From a virus, in the IMG/VR virus record IMGVR_UViG_3300032288_004702, positions 62,001 to 126,000 of that record: a stretch of 64,000 nucleotides of DNA, one strand, 5' to 3'. Each line of letters begins with the position of its first letter. Position 1 is the first letter of the stretch. The translations under genes were made by a program, and so were the position numbers. This document shows positions 1-8,776 of the stretch, piece after piece. A model generated the notes under the pieces. The model was not told where the DNA came from, searched no databases, and saw nothing but the letters and a program-made list of their open reading frames with translations.

Positions 1-1271
1 ATCCGGTGACCGGTTTATCTAACGGTACCAACTATGTATTCAGGGTTTACGCCACAAATATTGCTGGGAATGGCCCTGTTTCCGATACGTCGTCATCCTC
101 AAAGCCACGAACAGTACCAGCAAAGATTTCACCTGCGCCTACTTCGTCAGCGGGCGATAGAAGTTTCACTATCAGCTGGACAGCACCAAACGATGGCGGC
201 AGCGATATTACTGGATACAGGGTTCAGTATTCTTCCGATGGCGGCTCAACGTGGGTCGGGACAGACACAACTACATCAACTTCTTATTCATGGGTTCCAC
301 TTACAAATGGTACATCTTATATAGGAAAAGTTCAGGCATACAATATTGTTGGCAATGGTGAGTACTCTGATGCTTCAGTGGCAAGAACCCCAACATTTTC
401 TGCCCCTGCACTTTCTGGGGACGGAAGCTGGGCGAGTTCTGCAAGCATTGGGGTGAGGCGAGTTTCGTGGACGGTCAACCCGACAGACGTATATGGCTCA
501 AATGCTACTGCCGGTACAACAACAGAAATATACCTTCAGTGGATGTACGCAGATGGGACATGGTCAACACCAAATGCGGCAGAAGAATTAGTGGCGACAT
601 ATACAGGAAACCAGTCATATAGCGGCTATGGCACAGCATTTGCTAATTCTAGTACTGTCGCTCCTGGTGAACAGTACAGGATACGCGCTAAACAATACTC
701 AAGCGCAGAACCATCATATGCCATTTATACGTCATGGGTAAATATACAGATAATAGGGTACCAAACTCAATATTACGATACGTGGGTTGGTCTTTCGAAT
801 GTTTCGTCGTCGTCAGAACTTGTTTCAGTTACCGGAACATCATTCACTCATACATATGCCGCGGCAGTGGGCGGAGTTAATACACAAAACTATGGAGACA
901 TCCAACATAGGGCGGTTTCCGTCTATATAACCTCATATACTGGAGATTCTGGCACAACAATTTGCACATCATCAAGGTACTGGGGCCTATTTTGGTCCGG
1001 CAACTCAACCAGTGGAGGGACGAGCGGAAGCATTGATTACACTGGACTACAGCAGCCATGGTCAAACAACGCAGGGTCTACGCAGCGGAGCGCAACCTGG
1101 ACGCCAACCGCGACGAACTGGGGCGCCGTTGGAGCCGGCAGGGTTAGCGTAAAAGGTTTTGGCACTATAGCAACATGGTCGACAAGCCCTGACCAAAGAA
1201 TCAGGGTGCGAATTAGTGTTACTTACGAAAGACGACAGTGGACACAGAATGGCGGCTCGTTCCTGTATTAG
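1..1271 (+). CDS. Fibronectin type III tail/adhesin protein, 5'-truncated by window edge
   Basis: The frame is open at the left edge, so the true start lies upstream. The first ~130 residues are two FN3 repeats, recognisable by the 'GLxNGTxYxFRVxAxNxxGxG' type loop and the 'ITGYRVQYSSDGG' strand. FN3 modules occur in phage tail and baseplate proteins that bind cell-surface carbohydrate. The remaining ~290 residues are Ser/Thr/Gly/Trp-rich beta structure with no catalytic motif that I recognise and probably form the fibre's distal part. It is followed after 27 nt by two cysteine-rich mini-genes on the same strand. A structural role is likely; the exact virion position is unknown. Confidence 0.75.
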   Translation, partial: PVTGLSNGTNYVFRVYATNIAGNGPVSDTSSSSKPRTVPAKISPAPTSSAGDRSFTISWTAPNDGGSDITGYRVQYSSDGGSTWVGTDTTTSTSYSWVPLTNGTSYIGKVQAYNIVGNGEYSDASVARTPTFSAPALSGDGSWASSASIGVRRVSWTVNPTDVYGSNATAGTTTEIYLQWMYADGTWSTPNAAEELVATYTGNQSYSGYGTAFANSSTVAPGEQYRIRAKQYSSAEPSYAIYTSWVNIQIIGYQTQYYDTWVGLSNVSSSSELVSVTGTSFTHTYAAAVGGVNTQNYGDIQHRAVSVYITSYTGDSGTTICTSSRYWGLFWSGNSTSGGTSGSIDYTGLQQPWSNNAGSTQRSATWTPTATNWGAVGAGRVSVKGFGTIATWSTSPDQRIRVRISVTYERRQWTQNGGSFLY

Positions 1272-1298
1272 GATGAGTTAAGGGGATAATATTTCAGC

Positions 1299-1523
1299 AT
1301 GAGCGATACAGACGACATTTATATAATCCCGGATTGTCAACCTACTGATTTTGCCTCGGGAGATATAGCACTTGCCGACAATGAAACAGTGCTATACAGA
1401 ATTTCTGAATGTTACAAATGTGATGAGTTCATTAGAGAATCATCACTCTGCAGGCAAAGTGGTTGTCAAATTTCAATAAAAGTGAAAGTCAGTAATTCCA
1501 CATGCCCAATAGGAATATGGTGA
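1299..1523 (+). CDS. Small cysteine-rich (zinc-ribbon-like) protein
   Basis: 74 aa. The C-terminal half carries a CxxC pair (CYKC), then SLC-x3-SGC and a final TCP. This spacing matches the product of the next gene (CDGC, QCRKCGC, ECP), so the two are probably diverged paralogues from a tandem duplication. Such CxxC...CxxCGC...CP proteins are common hypothetical proteins beside phage tail genes and probably bind zinc. It lies between the FN3 protein and its paralogue with 1 nt before the next start. Function unknown. Confidence 0.6.
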   Translation: MSDTDDIYIIPDCQPTDFASGDIALADNETVLYRISECYKCDEFIRESSLCRQSGCQISIKVKVSNSTCPIGIW

Positions 1524-1524
1524 C

Positions 1525-1746
1525 ATGAGGGAGAGAAGGGCAAACCCTCTAGATTTTTTTAAAACGTCGACAAAGTATGTCGACGACGAGACTGCCGAGT
1601 TGCGATACTCGATATGCGATGGATGCGAATTTTTCTTGCAAATCACAAAACAGTGCCGCAAGTGTGGCTGTTTTATGCATCTAAAGACAAAAATTGCACA
1701 CGCTGAATGCCCGATTAACAAGTGGGGTCCGGTCCTGACAGATTAA
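1525..1746 (+). CDS. Small zinc-ribbon protein, paralogue of preceding gene
   Basis: 73 aa with ICDGCEFF, CRKCGCFM and ECPINKW blocks, i.e. a four- to six-cysteine zinc ribbon. The ATG follows the previous TGA by 1 nt, suggesting translational coupling. Its 3' end overlaps by 4 nt the end of the convergent glycosyltransferase on the minus strand. A similar small CxxC protein is widespread in tailed phages, but its role is not established. Confidence 0.65.
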   Translation: MRERRANPLDFFKTSTKYVDDETAELRYSICDGCEFFLQITKQCRKCGCFMHLKTKIAHAECPINKWGPVLTD

Positions 1747-2804
1747 CTGTTCAGCTCGTACCATCCACCTCCCCATAGTGTTTCAAGTCTCCTGAAGTAT
1801 CGCTCATACATCAAACCTACAGCGTCGAGGCCGTATCTGTTCTTTGCGTATTGACCTATTGCCCGCCTATCAAGCTTTTCAGCATTAAGTGCCGCGTCAA
1901 TAAATTCCCGGAGTGTGTGACATCTAAAACCAGTTACCCCATCTTGCACTGTTTCTGTGAACGCCCCCCAGTCCGTTGATATTACGGGCGAGCCGCAGGC
2001 CATGGCCTCAATTGCGACAGTCCCAAATGGCTCAACGTATATTGTTGGAGTGAAAGTGGCTATTGCTCCACCCATTAATTTTGCTCTCTCTTCAGTCCCT
2101 ACTACGCCAACATACTCACCGTATTCCGGGGGTATTCCCTGACCTGCAATAATTAACCGCTTCCCAAGGTGTTTGCAAACATCTACAGCAATTTGATAAC
2201 CCTTGCGCTCTATTAGTCTTCCGATGTAGAGGTAGTAGTCATCTGGTTCTATTTGTGTCGGAAAATCATCGACATCTATATAGCTAGGTATTACGGTATC
2301 GTAGAACTTGCCATCTAGTACATGCGGGTCAGTAACTTTGGAGCCATAACAGGAGTGCATCCATGCATACGACTCAAAAACTTTGTACTTAGCGAAAGAA
2401 CCGCCGTATCCAATTCCGAACTCTACGCTTAGCTCGTCTGGAAAAGCATCTGCAATTGGCTTAGAGGCATAACCGGCGATGAGGCAAATAAAGTCCTTGT
2501 GCTCAAGACGCTTACGCATCTGATAAATAACATTTCCATTAAAAGTAACCCAGTGGGGCAGATTCCAGTCAAATGATGCTGCTGAATAGTGATTTTGCCC
2601 AACTGCTTGCAGCCGCTGCTCCTCGGTAATGCACATAATATGCTCATCACATGACGCTTCATTGAACTCTCCACCGTAAAGAAACACGGTATGGCCCAAG
2701 TTCTTCATCATTATGCAGAACTTGCGGACCTTCTCCGTATAAGCGCAGGCTGTAAATTCTTCAGTAGTGTTGGTGTGTGGTAGTGAAACTACGTGGAAAC
2801 GCAT
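1743..2804 (-). CDS. Glycosyltransferase, GT4 (GT-B fold) family
   Basis: 353 aa, the usual size for a GT4 enzyme, which transfers sugar from a nucleotide-sugar donor. The C-terminal Rossmann half contains the donor-binding signature: YIGRLIERKGY (~193-203), a GQG loop and the E-x7-E motif EPFGTVAIE (258-266), followed by a typical MACGSPVISTDWG strand-turn. The N-terminal acceptor domain is less conserved. It lies 9 nt downstream of the tail-collar fibre gene on the same strand. Context suggests modification of a virion or cell-surface glycan, but the acceptor cannot be read from sequence. Confidence 0.88.
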   Translation of the reverse strand: MRFHVVSLPHTNTTEEFTACAYTEKVRKFCIMMKNLGHTVFLYGGEFNEASCDEHIMCITEEQRLQAVGQNHYSAASFDWNLPHWVTFNGNVIYQMRKRLEHKDFICLIAGYASKPIADAFPDELSVEFGIGYGGSFAKYKVFESYAWMHSCYGSKVTDPHVLDGKFYDTVIPSYIDVDDFPTQIEPDDYYLYIGRLIERKGYQIAVDVCKHLGKRLIIAGQGIPPEYGEYVGVVGTEERAKLMGGAIATFTPTIYVEPFGTVAIEAMACGSPVISTDWGAFTETVQDGVTGFRCHTLREFIDAALNAEKLDRRAIGQYAKNRYGLDAVGLMYERYFRRLETLWGGGWYELNS

Positions 2805-2813
2805 TAAACCATC

Positions 2814-3782
2814 TTAATACTTGATAATGTAATTAACCGTAAGCATGGGCTGGATGTTTTCAACTGCGGAACTGGCCGTATACCCACCGTCCGTCGTGTT
2901 TGACGTGCTCGGTCCGCCTGTTGTTAGGTTGTTTGTATCAACCGTGACTGTATGTGCATGGCTATTGACACCATGCGAATGGTCGGAACTATGTCTATGG
3001 TCGTACATGCCATGGTTGTGGTATGGGTTTGAGTCGCCAGAGGTGCCGTTTGTGAACGAATGTTGATGGCTTCCTTCGTACTCCGATATTCCATAATTGG
3101 AAAGGTTTTGGCCCGATGCCGAAACCCTGGCTCTTGCCGTTCCCGACCCGGCATCAGTTACAAAATAAAGCCTATGCTCGTGATAGCCGGCTGAGTAATG
3201 GGTGTGGTCGACGCTGTGGTTGTGATTAATCGATACCGACTCTGTTCCGCTGGGGCTGGGAGAGCCTATTCCTGCAGATGCGGTGGTCGTACTGGTGGAT
3301 GTACCACCACTATTTCCCGTATTTGTTCCCACAGTATGGGCATGGCTGGCACTGTGGGTATGGCTATTAAGGCCATGGACGTGCGCCGGCATATTGTTGG
3401 CCACTAGCGTTACGGATTCTGTTCCATACCAAGAGCCCAATGCCCTATTGGTAAGAGTAGAGCCGCCCGATATTGCCCCGGATGACGCAGAGGTGCCACC
3501 GCCAGAACCCTGACCGGCCCCAACTAGCGTTCGTCCTTTTGTGTTTGGAACATGAAAGGTTGTACTTCCGTCGCCAGCTCCAAATGTGGTTGATATTGCT
3601 GCAAACAAGTTTGCATAGGTTGTTCTTGAATATGTAGAACCATCGCATAGCAGCCAACCGTCGGGGGCAGACGAGCCTGCATACGGCATCATCGCACCCG
3701 GAGGTATCAATTCAAATCCAGCAGGAACAGAGTCTGTCGATACGGTAATCCCGTCCTTTACGGCAAATTTAGTTCTCGGCAT
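2814..3782 (-). CDS. Tail fibre protein with phage tail-collar domain
   Basis: 322 aa. Residues ~25-95 are a tail-collar domain (P-x-G-x-MMPYAGSSAPDGWLLCDG, then YANLFAAI...FGAGDGSTTFHVPN and GRTLVGAG). The second half is rich in spaced His-x-His motifs (HSHTHSASHAH and similar), which in T4-type fibres coordinate metal along a trimeric needle, and ends in the common NIQPMLTVNYIIKY. A strong SD (AGGAGG) precedes the ATG, and the start overlaps the end of the upstream assembly-protein gene. Probably a receptor-binding short fibre. Confidence 0.88.
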   Translation of the reverse strand: MPRTKFAVKDGITVSTDSVPAGFELIPPGAMMPYAGSSAPDGWLLCDGSTYSRTTYANLFAAISTTFGAGDGSTTFHVPNTKGRTLVGAGQGSGGGTSASSGAISGGSTLTNRALGSWYGTESVTLVANNMPAHVHGLNSHTHSASHAHTVGTNTGNSGGTSTSTTTASAGIGSPSPSGTESVSINHNHSVDHTHYSAGYHEHRLYFVTDAGSGTARARVSASGQNLSNYGISEYEGSHQHSFTNGTSGDSNPYHNHGMYDHRHSSDHSHGVNSHAHTVTVDTNNLTTGGPSTSNTTDGGYTASSAVENIQPMLTVNYIIKY

Positions 3783-4140
3783 TCCGGTCCTCCTGCTGTG
3801 CGAGCTTTTGTTCGCTAGTCATTGCTGACCATGTTGACTCAAATGCATCAATATCCCAGTTTGCCCAAGTTGCAGGGACGCCCTGCCCAGGTAATGGACC
3901 TAGGTCTACGACATATGGCAATGGACTCTCAACAGTACTTGTTATATCCCGAACCCCTTGTCTCCAGATTCTCCAGTCATTTTTTATTTCATCAGACAGT
4001 GGGGAATCCGGTGATTGAGTCCAATCGCTTTCTTTTAACAAAACATCCCTCATCTGACGCAAAGCAGCCAATAGCTCTTCCTGTGTTGTCGCTGGCTTAT
4101 CAAACGGCGCAAGTGGCCAGCCATATATCTGAATTCTCAT
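3769..4140 (-). CDS. Tail fibre assembly-type protein
   Basis: 123 aa. The central block WTQSPDSPLSDE..NDWRIWRQGVRDI is typical of small tail-fibre assembly/chaperone proteins that sit beside fibre genes. It is coupled to the upstream gene by an ATGA overlap and to the collar fibre by a 14-nt overlap. Probably a chaperone for the collar fibre; inferred from motif and position. Confidence 0.7.
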   Translation of the reverse strand: MRIQIYGWPLAPFDKPATTQEELLAALRQMRDVLLKESDWTQSPDSPLSDEIKNDWRIWRQGVRDITSTVESPLPYVVDLGPLPGQGVPATWANWDIDAFESTWSAMTSEQKLAQQEDRNAEN

Positions 4141-4304
4141 GATTTATGACTTCCTTGCTCTTTTTCTTTTCTGATACTGTCTATGGCGGCTTTTGTCGTA
4201 TCAACGTCACCACCAAGGTGGTGTTTGGCAAACTGCTCCAGCATTGCCAGTTCCACGATTTCAACATCGCTATACACGACTACTTCTTTTTGAATATTTT
4301 CCAT
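4137..4304 (-). CDS. Small hypothetical protein
   Basis: 55 aa if translation starts at the ATG at 4304, which has a purine-rich GTGGGAAAA upstream; an ATG 27 nt further up is also possible. The start lies inside the 3' end of the upstream gene (25-nt overlap) and the stop overlaps the next ATG (ATGA). Predicted helical and charged, with no recognised domain. Confidence 0.5.
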   Translation of the reverse strand: MENIQKEVVVYSDVEIVELAMLEQFAKHHLGGDVDTTKAAIDSIRKEKEQGSHKS

Positions 4305-5065
4305 CTTTTTTTCCCACCATTTATAGGGCACTCGCTCAACATTTTATCAACCTTTATGCGTTCGCGCCTGTATGGACCCGCCGTTCCATCATGTGGCGCT
4401 ATGTGCCCCATCCCAAAACCAGTAGTGGCGACGTATTTAAAGTAGGACTCATCGTTGAAAACGATTTCCTCAAAATCTGAGTCTCTCTTAAACGGAATCA
4501 ACTGTGCAATTGGTGTTCCGACTTTTATGGAGAATGGGGCATTCCCCGTTATGTTTAGAACGATGTTGGCCAGGTGGTAATAATCTGTATTTATTATTGC
4601 CGGAAGAACTGAGAAGTTTTCATTCGGCTCCCAGTGAATAGGCAGAAGAATGGTTGACCACCCAGGCGCAGTCTCGAATCTCCAGGGGTTCACGAGTTTC
4701 GGATACTGCCCTGTTTCTATTTGCCTCATATCGGTTACTGGACACGAGCCGGTTGACTCATAAGCAAAGCCCTGAACGTTGTTGATACCAGCCTGGGGGC
4801 TGAAGTCATCCCCGCCCGTCTCCCAAGCTCCATGAGAATCTGGTCTAAATCGGTAGTTTGTCCAAAGGGGAAGGGTTACACCTGCCCCTAGATAATCGAT
4901 TGTCCCTGCGCAGCGCCTGATGGAGCCCTGATGTTTCCCAATTCTTTTAAACCATGAAGGCTGATTGGTAACGCTGTTTACGAATGGCGGAAACTCCATC
5001 ATTCTGTTGTCAACTGGAGTAAATCTAATTTGACCGGGTTTTACAGGGGGGAGCTTATGGCTCAT
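4280..5065 (-). CDS. Conserved hypothetical protein adjacent to halogenase (DUF6065-like)
   Basis: 261 aa. The start at 5065 is chosen because its ATGA overlaps the TGA of the halogenase gene. Recognisable blocks are WFKRIG, TLPLWTNYRF, the strand ILLPIHWEPN, INTDYYHLANIVLNI and GTPIAQLIPFKR. I associate this pattern with an uncharacterised family found near flavin halogenases and oxygenases, but the family name is from memory. It may act with the halogenase; no catalytic residues can be assigned. Confidence 0.65.
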   Translation of the reverse strand: MSHKLPPVKPGQIRFTPVDNRMMEFPPFVNSVTNQPSWFKRIGKHQGSIRRCAGTIDYLGAGVTLPLWTNYRFRPDSHGAWETGGDDFSPQAGINNVQGFAYESTGSCPVTDMRQIETGQYPKLVNPWRFETAPGWSTILLPIHWEPNENFSVLPAIINTDYYHLANIVLNITGNAPFSIKVGTPIAQLIPFKRDSDFEEIVFNDESYFKYVATTGFGMGHIAPHDGTAGPYRRERIKVDKMLSECPINGGKKRWKIFKKK

Positions 5066-6612
5066 TTGTACAACCATTCTTCATCGGGAGACGAAAGCTC
5101 TCTTAAAGCGGTTGCGTGGTCAACTAATTCATGGTTGTGTCTGCCCTGTCGCATTTTATCAATTTCGTAAAATACCTGTTCACGTATGGCCATCATATTC
5201 ATAGCGCGAGTGCAGGCATCTTTGCTTATTATTCCCTGGCCTTGGGCCACGTGGGCCAGGTGTGGAGCTTGGAACATTTCTCCTGAATTTGATTCGAAGT
5301 CATAACGTGACGGAGGTTTTTCTGACCAAAGCTCTATCAATTCTTGCAACTCTTCATTTATTGGCATGTTCGACATTTCTTTCCAAAAGGGAGTATCTTG
5401 TCTGTCGGTATAATAATGAAGCCTAATCATTGTCAGTATGTTGCGCATCATTTTGTCAAAACCCTTATTGAAATGTTTTTGCGACGCCGTGTGTCCCGGT
5501 GCGTAGGATGCAATATATGGAATTGACTGCCTAACTTGTTGAATCGTCGAACCAATGCTTGTCGCCTCAAGTGGCTCGACAAAAGAAGAAGCTAAACCTA
5601 TTGCTATGCAGTTTTTCACCCATGAATTTCTCAAATATCCGGCATCAAATGAAATTATTCGCGGATTTTCTACTTTGTATCCGGTCATTTTTTCTGCTTC
5701 AGCGATTGCCTGTTCCGGTGCCAAAAACTCGGAACAGAATACATAACCGTTTCCTCGACGCTCTTGAGTAGGAATCTCCCACATCCACCCCGAAGAAGCA
5801 GCCCTTGCTCTGGTGTATGGCCGTATCTTCCCATTTGGGTCACTTTCAGTTGGGAAAGGTATCGCTGTGTTGCTAAGAAGATACTTATTAAACGAAACCC
5901 ATTCTGTGTTGCCTAGCTTTGTCATCAAAAGTCTATTAAATCCACTCGCATCAAACCAAAAATCTGCATTGACTTCATCGCCTTGTGCAGTCTTTATTGA
6001 CTTAATGTTCCCATTTTCCGGGTTGACCAATACTTCCGAAACATCTCCATCGACAAACTTGACAGAACGCTTGAATGCGAGTGAAATAAAATACTCGTTT
6101 AGCTTAAACGTGTCAAAATGAAACTGATTCGTACTTGAGTGCAGTCCATTACGGCTTATTTTATCTTTTATGATTCCAACGCTTGATGTGTTTGGGGTAA
6201 ATAATCTGTCCTGCTCCATTAATCCCATGTAGGTTCCATAGAGACCAAAAGCAAAGATGTCGTCTACGGCCCCAACGCTGTGAAAATAGTCTGGATTTTT
6301 ATTGCACCAGTTTTCATACCTAATCCCATATTTATGGGTGGCGGATGTGGCGACAATCATTTCCTCCAAAGGGATTTCGCATATATCCATGAACTGGCGC
6401 CAATGCTCAGTGGAGCCCTCACCAACGCCGATTATTCCAATCTTTGATGAAGAAACTACGGTTATTTCAGATAGCGGAAAGGCTTTTCTGAGCAGCAAGG
6501 ATGCGATAAGACCGGCAGTGCCGGAGCCAACAATTGCTACTGATTGCGGCTTTTGACCAATTCCATTTGTGCGAATGTTTGTTAGGTCTTGGTTAGTCAC
6601 CATGTTTGACAT
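5062..6612 (-). CDS. Flavin-dependent halogenase (tryptophan-halogenase family)
   Basis: 516 aa, typical length. It should use FADH2, O2 and halide to make hypohalous acid that is passed to a catalytic lysine. Visible: FAD-binding GSGTAG (29-34), the GVGEGS loop (62-67), a candidate catalytic lysine in THKYGIRYENW (K94), the family signature W-M-W-E-I-P (276-281) that suppresses monooxygenation, and the active-site glutamate in FVEPLEATS (E346). All key residues are present, so the enzyme looks functional. Flavin must be reduced by a partner reductase; none is encoded nearby. Halogenases of this family are known from cyanophages. It overlaps the genes on both sides, so it belongs to one operon. 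Substrate unknown. Confidence 0.93.
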   Translation of the reverse strand: MSNMVTNQDLTNIRTNGIGQKPQSVAIVGSGTAGLIASLLLRKAFPLSEITVVSSSKIGIIGVGEGSTEHWRQFMDICEIPLEEMIVATSATHKYGIRYENWCNKNPDYFHSVGAVDDIFAFGLYGTYMGLMEQDRLFTPNTSSVGIIKDKISRNGLHSSTNQFHFDTFKLNEYFISLAFKRSVKFVDGDVSEVLVNPENGNIKSIKTAQGDEVNADFWFDASGFNRLLMTKLGNTEWVSFNKYLLSNTAIPFPTESDPNGKIRPYTRARAASSGWMWEIPTQERRGNGYVFCSEFLAPEQAIAEAEKMTGYKVENPRIISFDAGYLRNSWVKNCIAIGLASSFVEPLEATSIGSTIQQVRQSIPYIASYAPGHTASQKHFNKGFDKMMRNILTMIRLHYYTDRQDTPFWKEMSNMPINEELQELIELWSEKPPSRYDFESNSGEMFQAPHLAHVAQGQGIISKDACTRAMNMMAIREQVFYEIDKMRQGRHNHELVDHATALRELSSPDEEWLYK

Positions 6613-7300
6613 ATACGGTAAACGCTATCTGTGTTGGGATGTGGAAAGAAGTGAACAGCCCGGAGTTTAGTATCTGCTGATGTACTAGATATGCGCCAGT
6701 TTCATCCCCGTTTTCATAGAGATTCCCCAAATCTGAAGCATTTGAAACAACCAAAACACCATTGCTGTTCAGCGAAGAGATGACAGCATCTAGCAGATGC
6801 TCGTTAAAACCGAGAGACTGACAATAAACGAGAGCCATATCCTGTGTTCCAGCAAGAGAGGCAATATCAGAATAATTGACGGTTGTAAAGTTATCAAAAA
6901 TTGAAACATCTGAATACTTGCACACACTTTGTGTGATAATCGTATTTAAGACAGTAACTTCGTCAATATATGGGGCAACCCTTGTTAGGCTTTCTAAGGC
7001 ACCAACAACAAACATTTTCTGCGGTTGGCGCATTCTCACAAGGGCTTCGACTATGTCTACACATGCAGCAATTAGGTTTCTGAATTCTGCATTGTCGTCT
7101 GAGCCGAGAATGAACGAATGGAACTCGTCTACAAAAATAACGCGCTCTAATGGTATGCCTGATGAGTCATATACTTGACGCATCTTGACATAGATATTTT
7201 TCAGTTCGTTATCAGAAAGAACTGGGGCAGAGTCACCGTTAGCCCTAGTGTGCATGGACCTGGCAATGCGAGACATTTCCTCAATTGTGAAATTAGGCAT
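6593..7300 (-). CDS. Hypothetical protein, possibly Rossmann/methyltransferase-like
   Basis: 235 aa. Residues ~105-200 alternate hydrophobic strands and helices (FVVGALESL, VTVLNTII, SIFDNF, MALVYCQSLG, LNSNGVLVVSNASD) in the order of a class I methyltransferase, but the usual GxGxG SAM loop is not evident. The N-terminal third contains IPLERVIFVDEFHSF, compatible with a nucleotide-binding fold. The stop overlaps the halogenase start. I do not recognise the family. Confidence 0.6.
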   Translation of the reverse strand: MPNFTIEEMSRIARSMHTRANGDSAPVLSDNELKNIYVKMRQVYDSSGIPLERVIFVDEFHSFILGSDDNAEFRNLIAACVDIVEALVRMRQPQKMFVVGALESLTRVAPYIDEVTVLNTIITQSVCKYSDVSIFDNFTTVNYSDIASLAGTQDMALVYCQSLGFNEHLLDAVISSLNSNGVLVVSNASDLGNLYENGDETGAYLVHQQILNSGLFTSFHIPTQIAFTVYVKHGD

Positions 7301-7529
7301 TTGTTGCCTCCTCGATTAATGGCGCAAGGAATTTTGCAAAATATAGATGACGCAATTCTCCGTATGCCCGGTTGTACTCTGCAGGGGTGAGATTTGACCT
7401 TAGCCCGCTTTTGACAGTTTTATAGTTTTCCTCGGTTACGGTCATATCCGAAACTCCGGCTAGTCCGCAGATGCGAATCATTCTTGTTTCCACATACTGC
7501 ATGTGGTCCTCTAGCGAATAGCTAATCAT
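7293..7529 (-). CDS. Hypothetical protein
   Basis: 78 aa. The start at 7529 (MISYSLEDH) is preferred because it overlaps the stop of the upstream gene by 8 nt. Mostly helical, with 'LTPAEYNRAYGELRHLYFAKFLAPL' split between two helices. No recognised domain; part of the halogenase operon by overlap with both neighbours. Confidence 0.55.
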   Translation of the reverse strand: MISYSLEDHMQYVETRMIRICGLAGVSDMTVTEENYKTVKSGLRSNLTPAEYNRAYGELRHLYFAKFLAPLIEEATNA

Positions 7530-7779
7530 CGTCTTCCTCTTGTTTAAATGACGGCATTGGCGTCGACATGAAAATGCACCTAAACTTATCACCTTCTGAG
7601 TCGATGACAGCATGTTGGGTTAGGTCGTATTTTTTGGCTACCCACTCCATCTCGTCGTAATCTGCTTCAACCAGGTCTTGGTGGTCTTTTTCTTTTAGTG
7701 AATCGCCATCCCATGGCCTTCTATTTCTTATGTTTCCTATTGGTCTAAAATGCGATGAAAAATAACTGAATATACTCAT
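7522..7779 (-). CDS. Hypothetical protein
   Basis: 85 aa with an acidic tail (EEDDD). The ATG overlaps the stop of the 2OG-oxygenase gene. No recognised domain; translationally coupled to the oxygenase. Confidence 0.55.
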   Translation of the reverse strand: MSIFSYFSSHFRPIGNIRNRRPWDGDSLKEKDHQDLVEADYDEMEWVAKKYDLTQHAVIDSEGDKFRCIFMSTPMPSFKQEEDDD

Positions 7780-8357
7780 CTAAACCACGTCACTAACGAA
7801 TATTTAGTCCCAGCGACCACGGGGTGCGCTATATGGAGATATGGAAAATTGCTAGGAAACATAACTACCGAACCTGCTTCGCATTCTACGGTTGTATCAA
7901 ATAGGGGGAACTCTAAACTTCCGCCCGATTCGGGGGAAACAAGGTTTGCAACCATACTGAAAACTCTGGCGTTATCCCTGAAATGGTCATAGTGGCTATG
8001 GTATTCAGACTCTGGCAAATATTTGAGCACTTGATACGGCTCGAACACTGCGCTCGCTATTAAATATTCTTTTCTATAGTCTTCCGCAACCTCAGCAACC
8101 TGGTCTCCTATTGTTCTTTGAAAAAACTTAGACAATTCGGTTTCTGGATATGGTTTCATAAATGAAACTAACGAGCAGGATAAAGAAGTGCGATATTGCG
8201 TTATGGCACCCTGGCCAACACCAGACGAACCCCATCCGAGCTCTGACCATTCATTTTCAATTTCTTCATTAAGCATATTTATAAAAGATTTCGCCATATC
8301 TGGCTCGAAAACTTCTTTATATACGGTTATGCAGGTTGCTGGTTTTTCAATTTTCAT
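7776..8357 (-). CDS. 2-oxoglutarate/Fe(II)-dependent oxygenase (prolyl-4-hydroxylase-like)
   Basis: 193 aa. The double-stranded beta-helix core is visible: iron-binding H122-x-D124 in HSHYDHF, a distal histidine (H178 in IAHPV) and a basic residue K185 in GTKYSL for the 2OG carboxylate, with a GGSLEFP turn and AGSVVMFPS strand between. It probably hydroxylates a protein or small-molecule substrate. Its operon with the halogenase suggests sequential oxidative tailoring, which is inference. ATGA overlap with the upstream gene. Confidence 0.85.
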   Translation of the reverse strand: MKIEKPATCITVYKEVFEPDMAKSFINMLNEEIENEWSELGWGSSGVGQGAITQYRTSLSCSLVSFMKPYPETELSKFFQRTIGDQVAEVAEDYRKEYLIASAVFEPYQVLKYLPESEYHSHYDHFRDNARVFSMVANLVSPESGGSLEFPLFDTTVECEAGSVVMFPSNFPYLHIAHPVVAGTKYSLVTWFR

Positions 8358-8776
8358 ACAACCTCAAAGGAAGATACTAAAAATTTTTCATCATTATCGA
8401 ATATGGCAAATTCATATGTGCCTGCTTCATGGAAGCGAGTTCTAAACTTTACGACGTGGCGCTCCAGGACTGTTGGTTTATGGCTAGTTTTAACCCCGGC
8501 TGGCGAAACAGTTTCCATTCTTGTTTCTCGGCCCATATTGAGAAATTCGTTTGTTACGTCTACAGAAAAAATACGGCCGGACTTAACTGTCTCGTCGTGG
8601 TTGGCGGCACAAAACTCAGGAACTGAAATAATAGAAATTGATTCCTTATTTATACCGTCTCCAATGGAGCCAGTCCTGATTGACAGCTGGGCATCTTTTG
8701 CGAGTTTTTCAGCTTCTTTTGGTACTACCAAATCATTTTCAACTAGAAAATGCGGGACATAGACAAAACGTTTCAT
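8354..8776 (-). CDS. Hypothetical beta-rich protein
   Basis: 140 aa. The C-terminal ~60 residues (HVVKFRTRFHEAGTYEFAI..DEKFLVSSF) look like an Ig-type beta sandwich. It overlaps the oxygenase start (ATGA) and the end of the next gene up. Possibly a virion accessory protein; not recognised. Confidence 0.5.
   Translation of the reverse strand: MKRFVYVPHFLVENDLVVPKEAEKLAKDAQLSIRTGSIGDGINKESISIISVPEFCAANHDETVKSGRIFSVDVTNEFLNMGRETRMETVSPAGVKTSHKPTVLERHVVKFRTRFHEAGTYEFAIFDNDEKFLVSSFEVV

Noticed and set aside
4889-4896. TAGATAA match within the gene beside the halogenase
   Set aside because: Context CTAGATAAT lacks the flanking consensus and lies in coding sequence far from the repeat region; chance expected.
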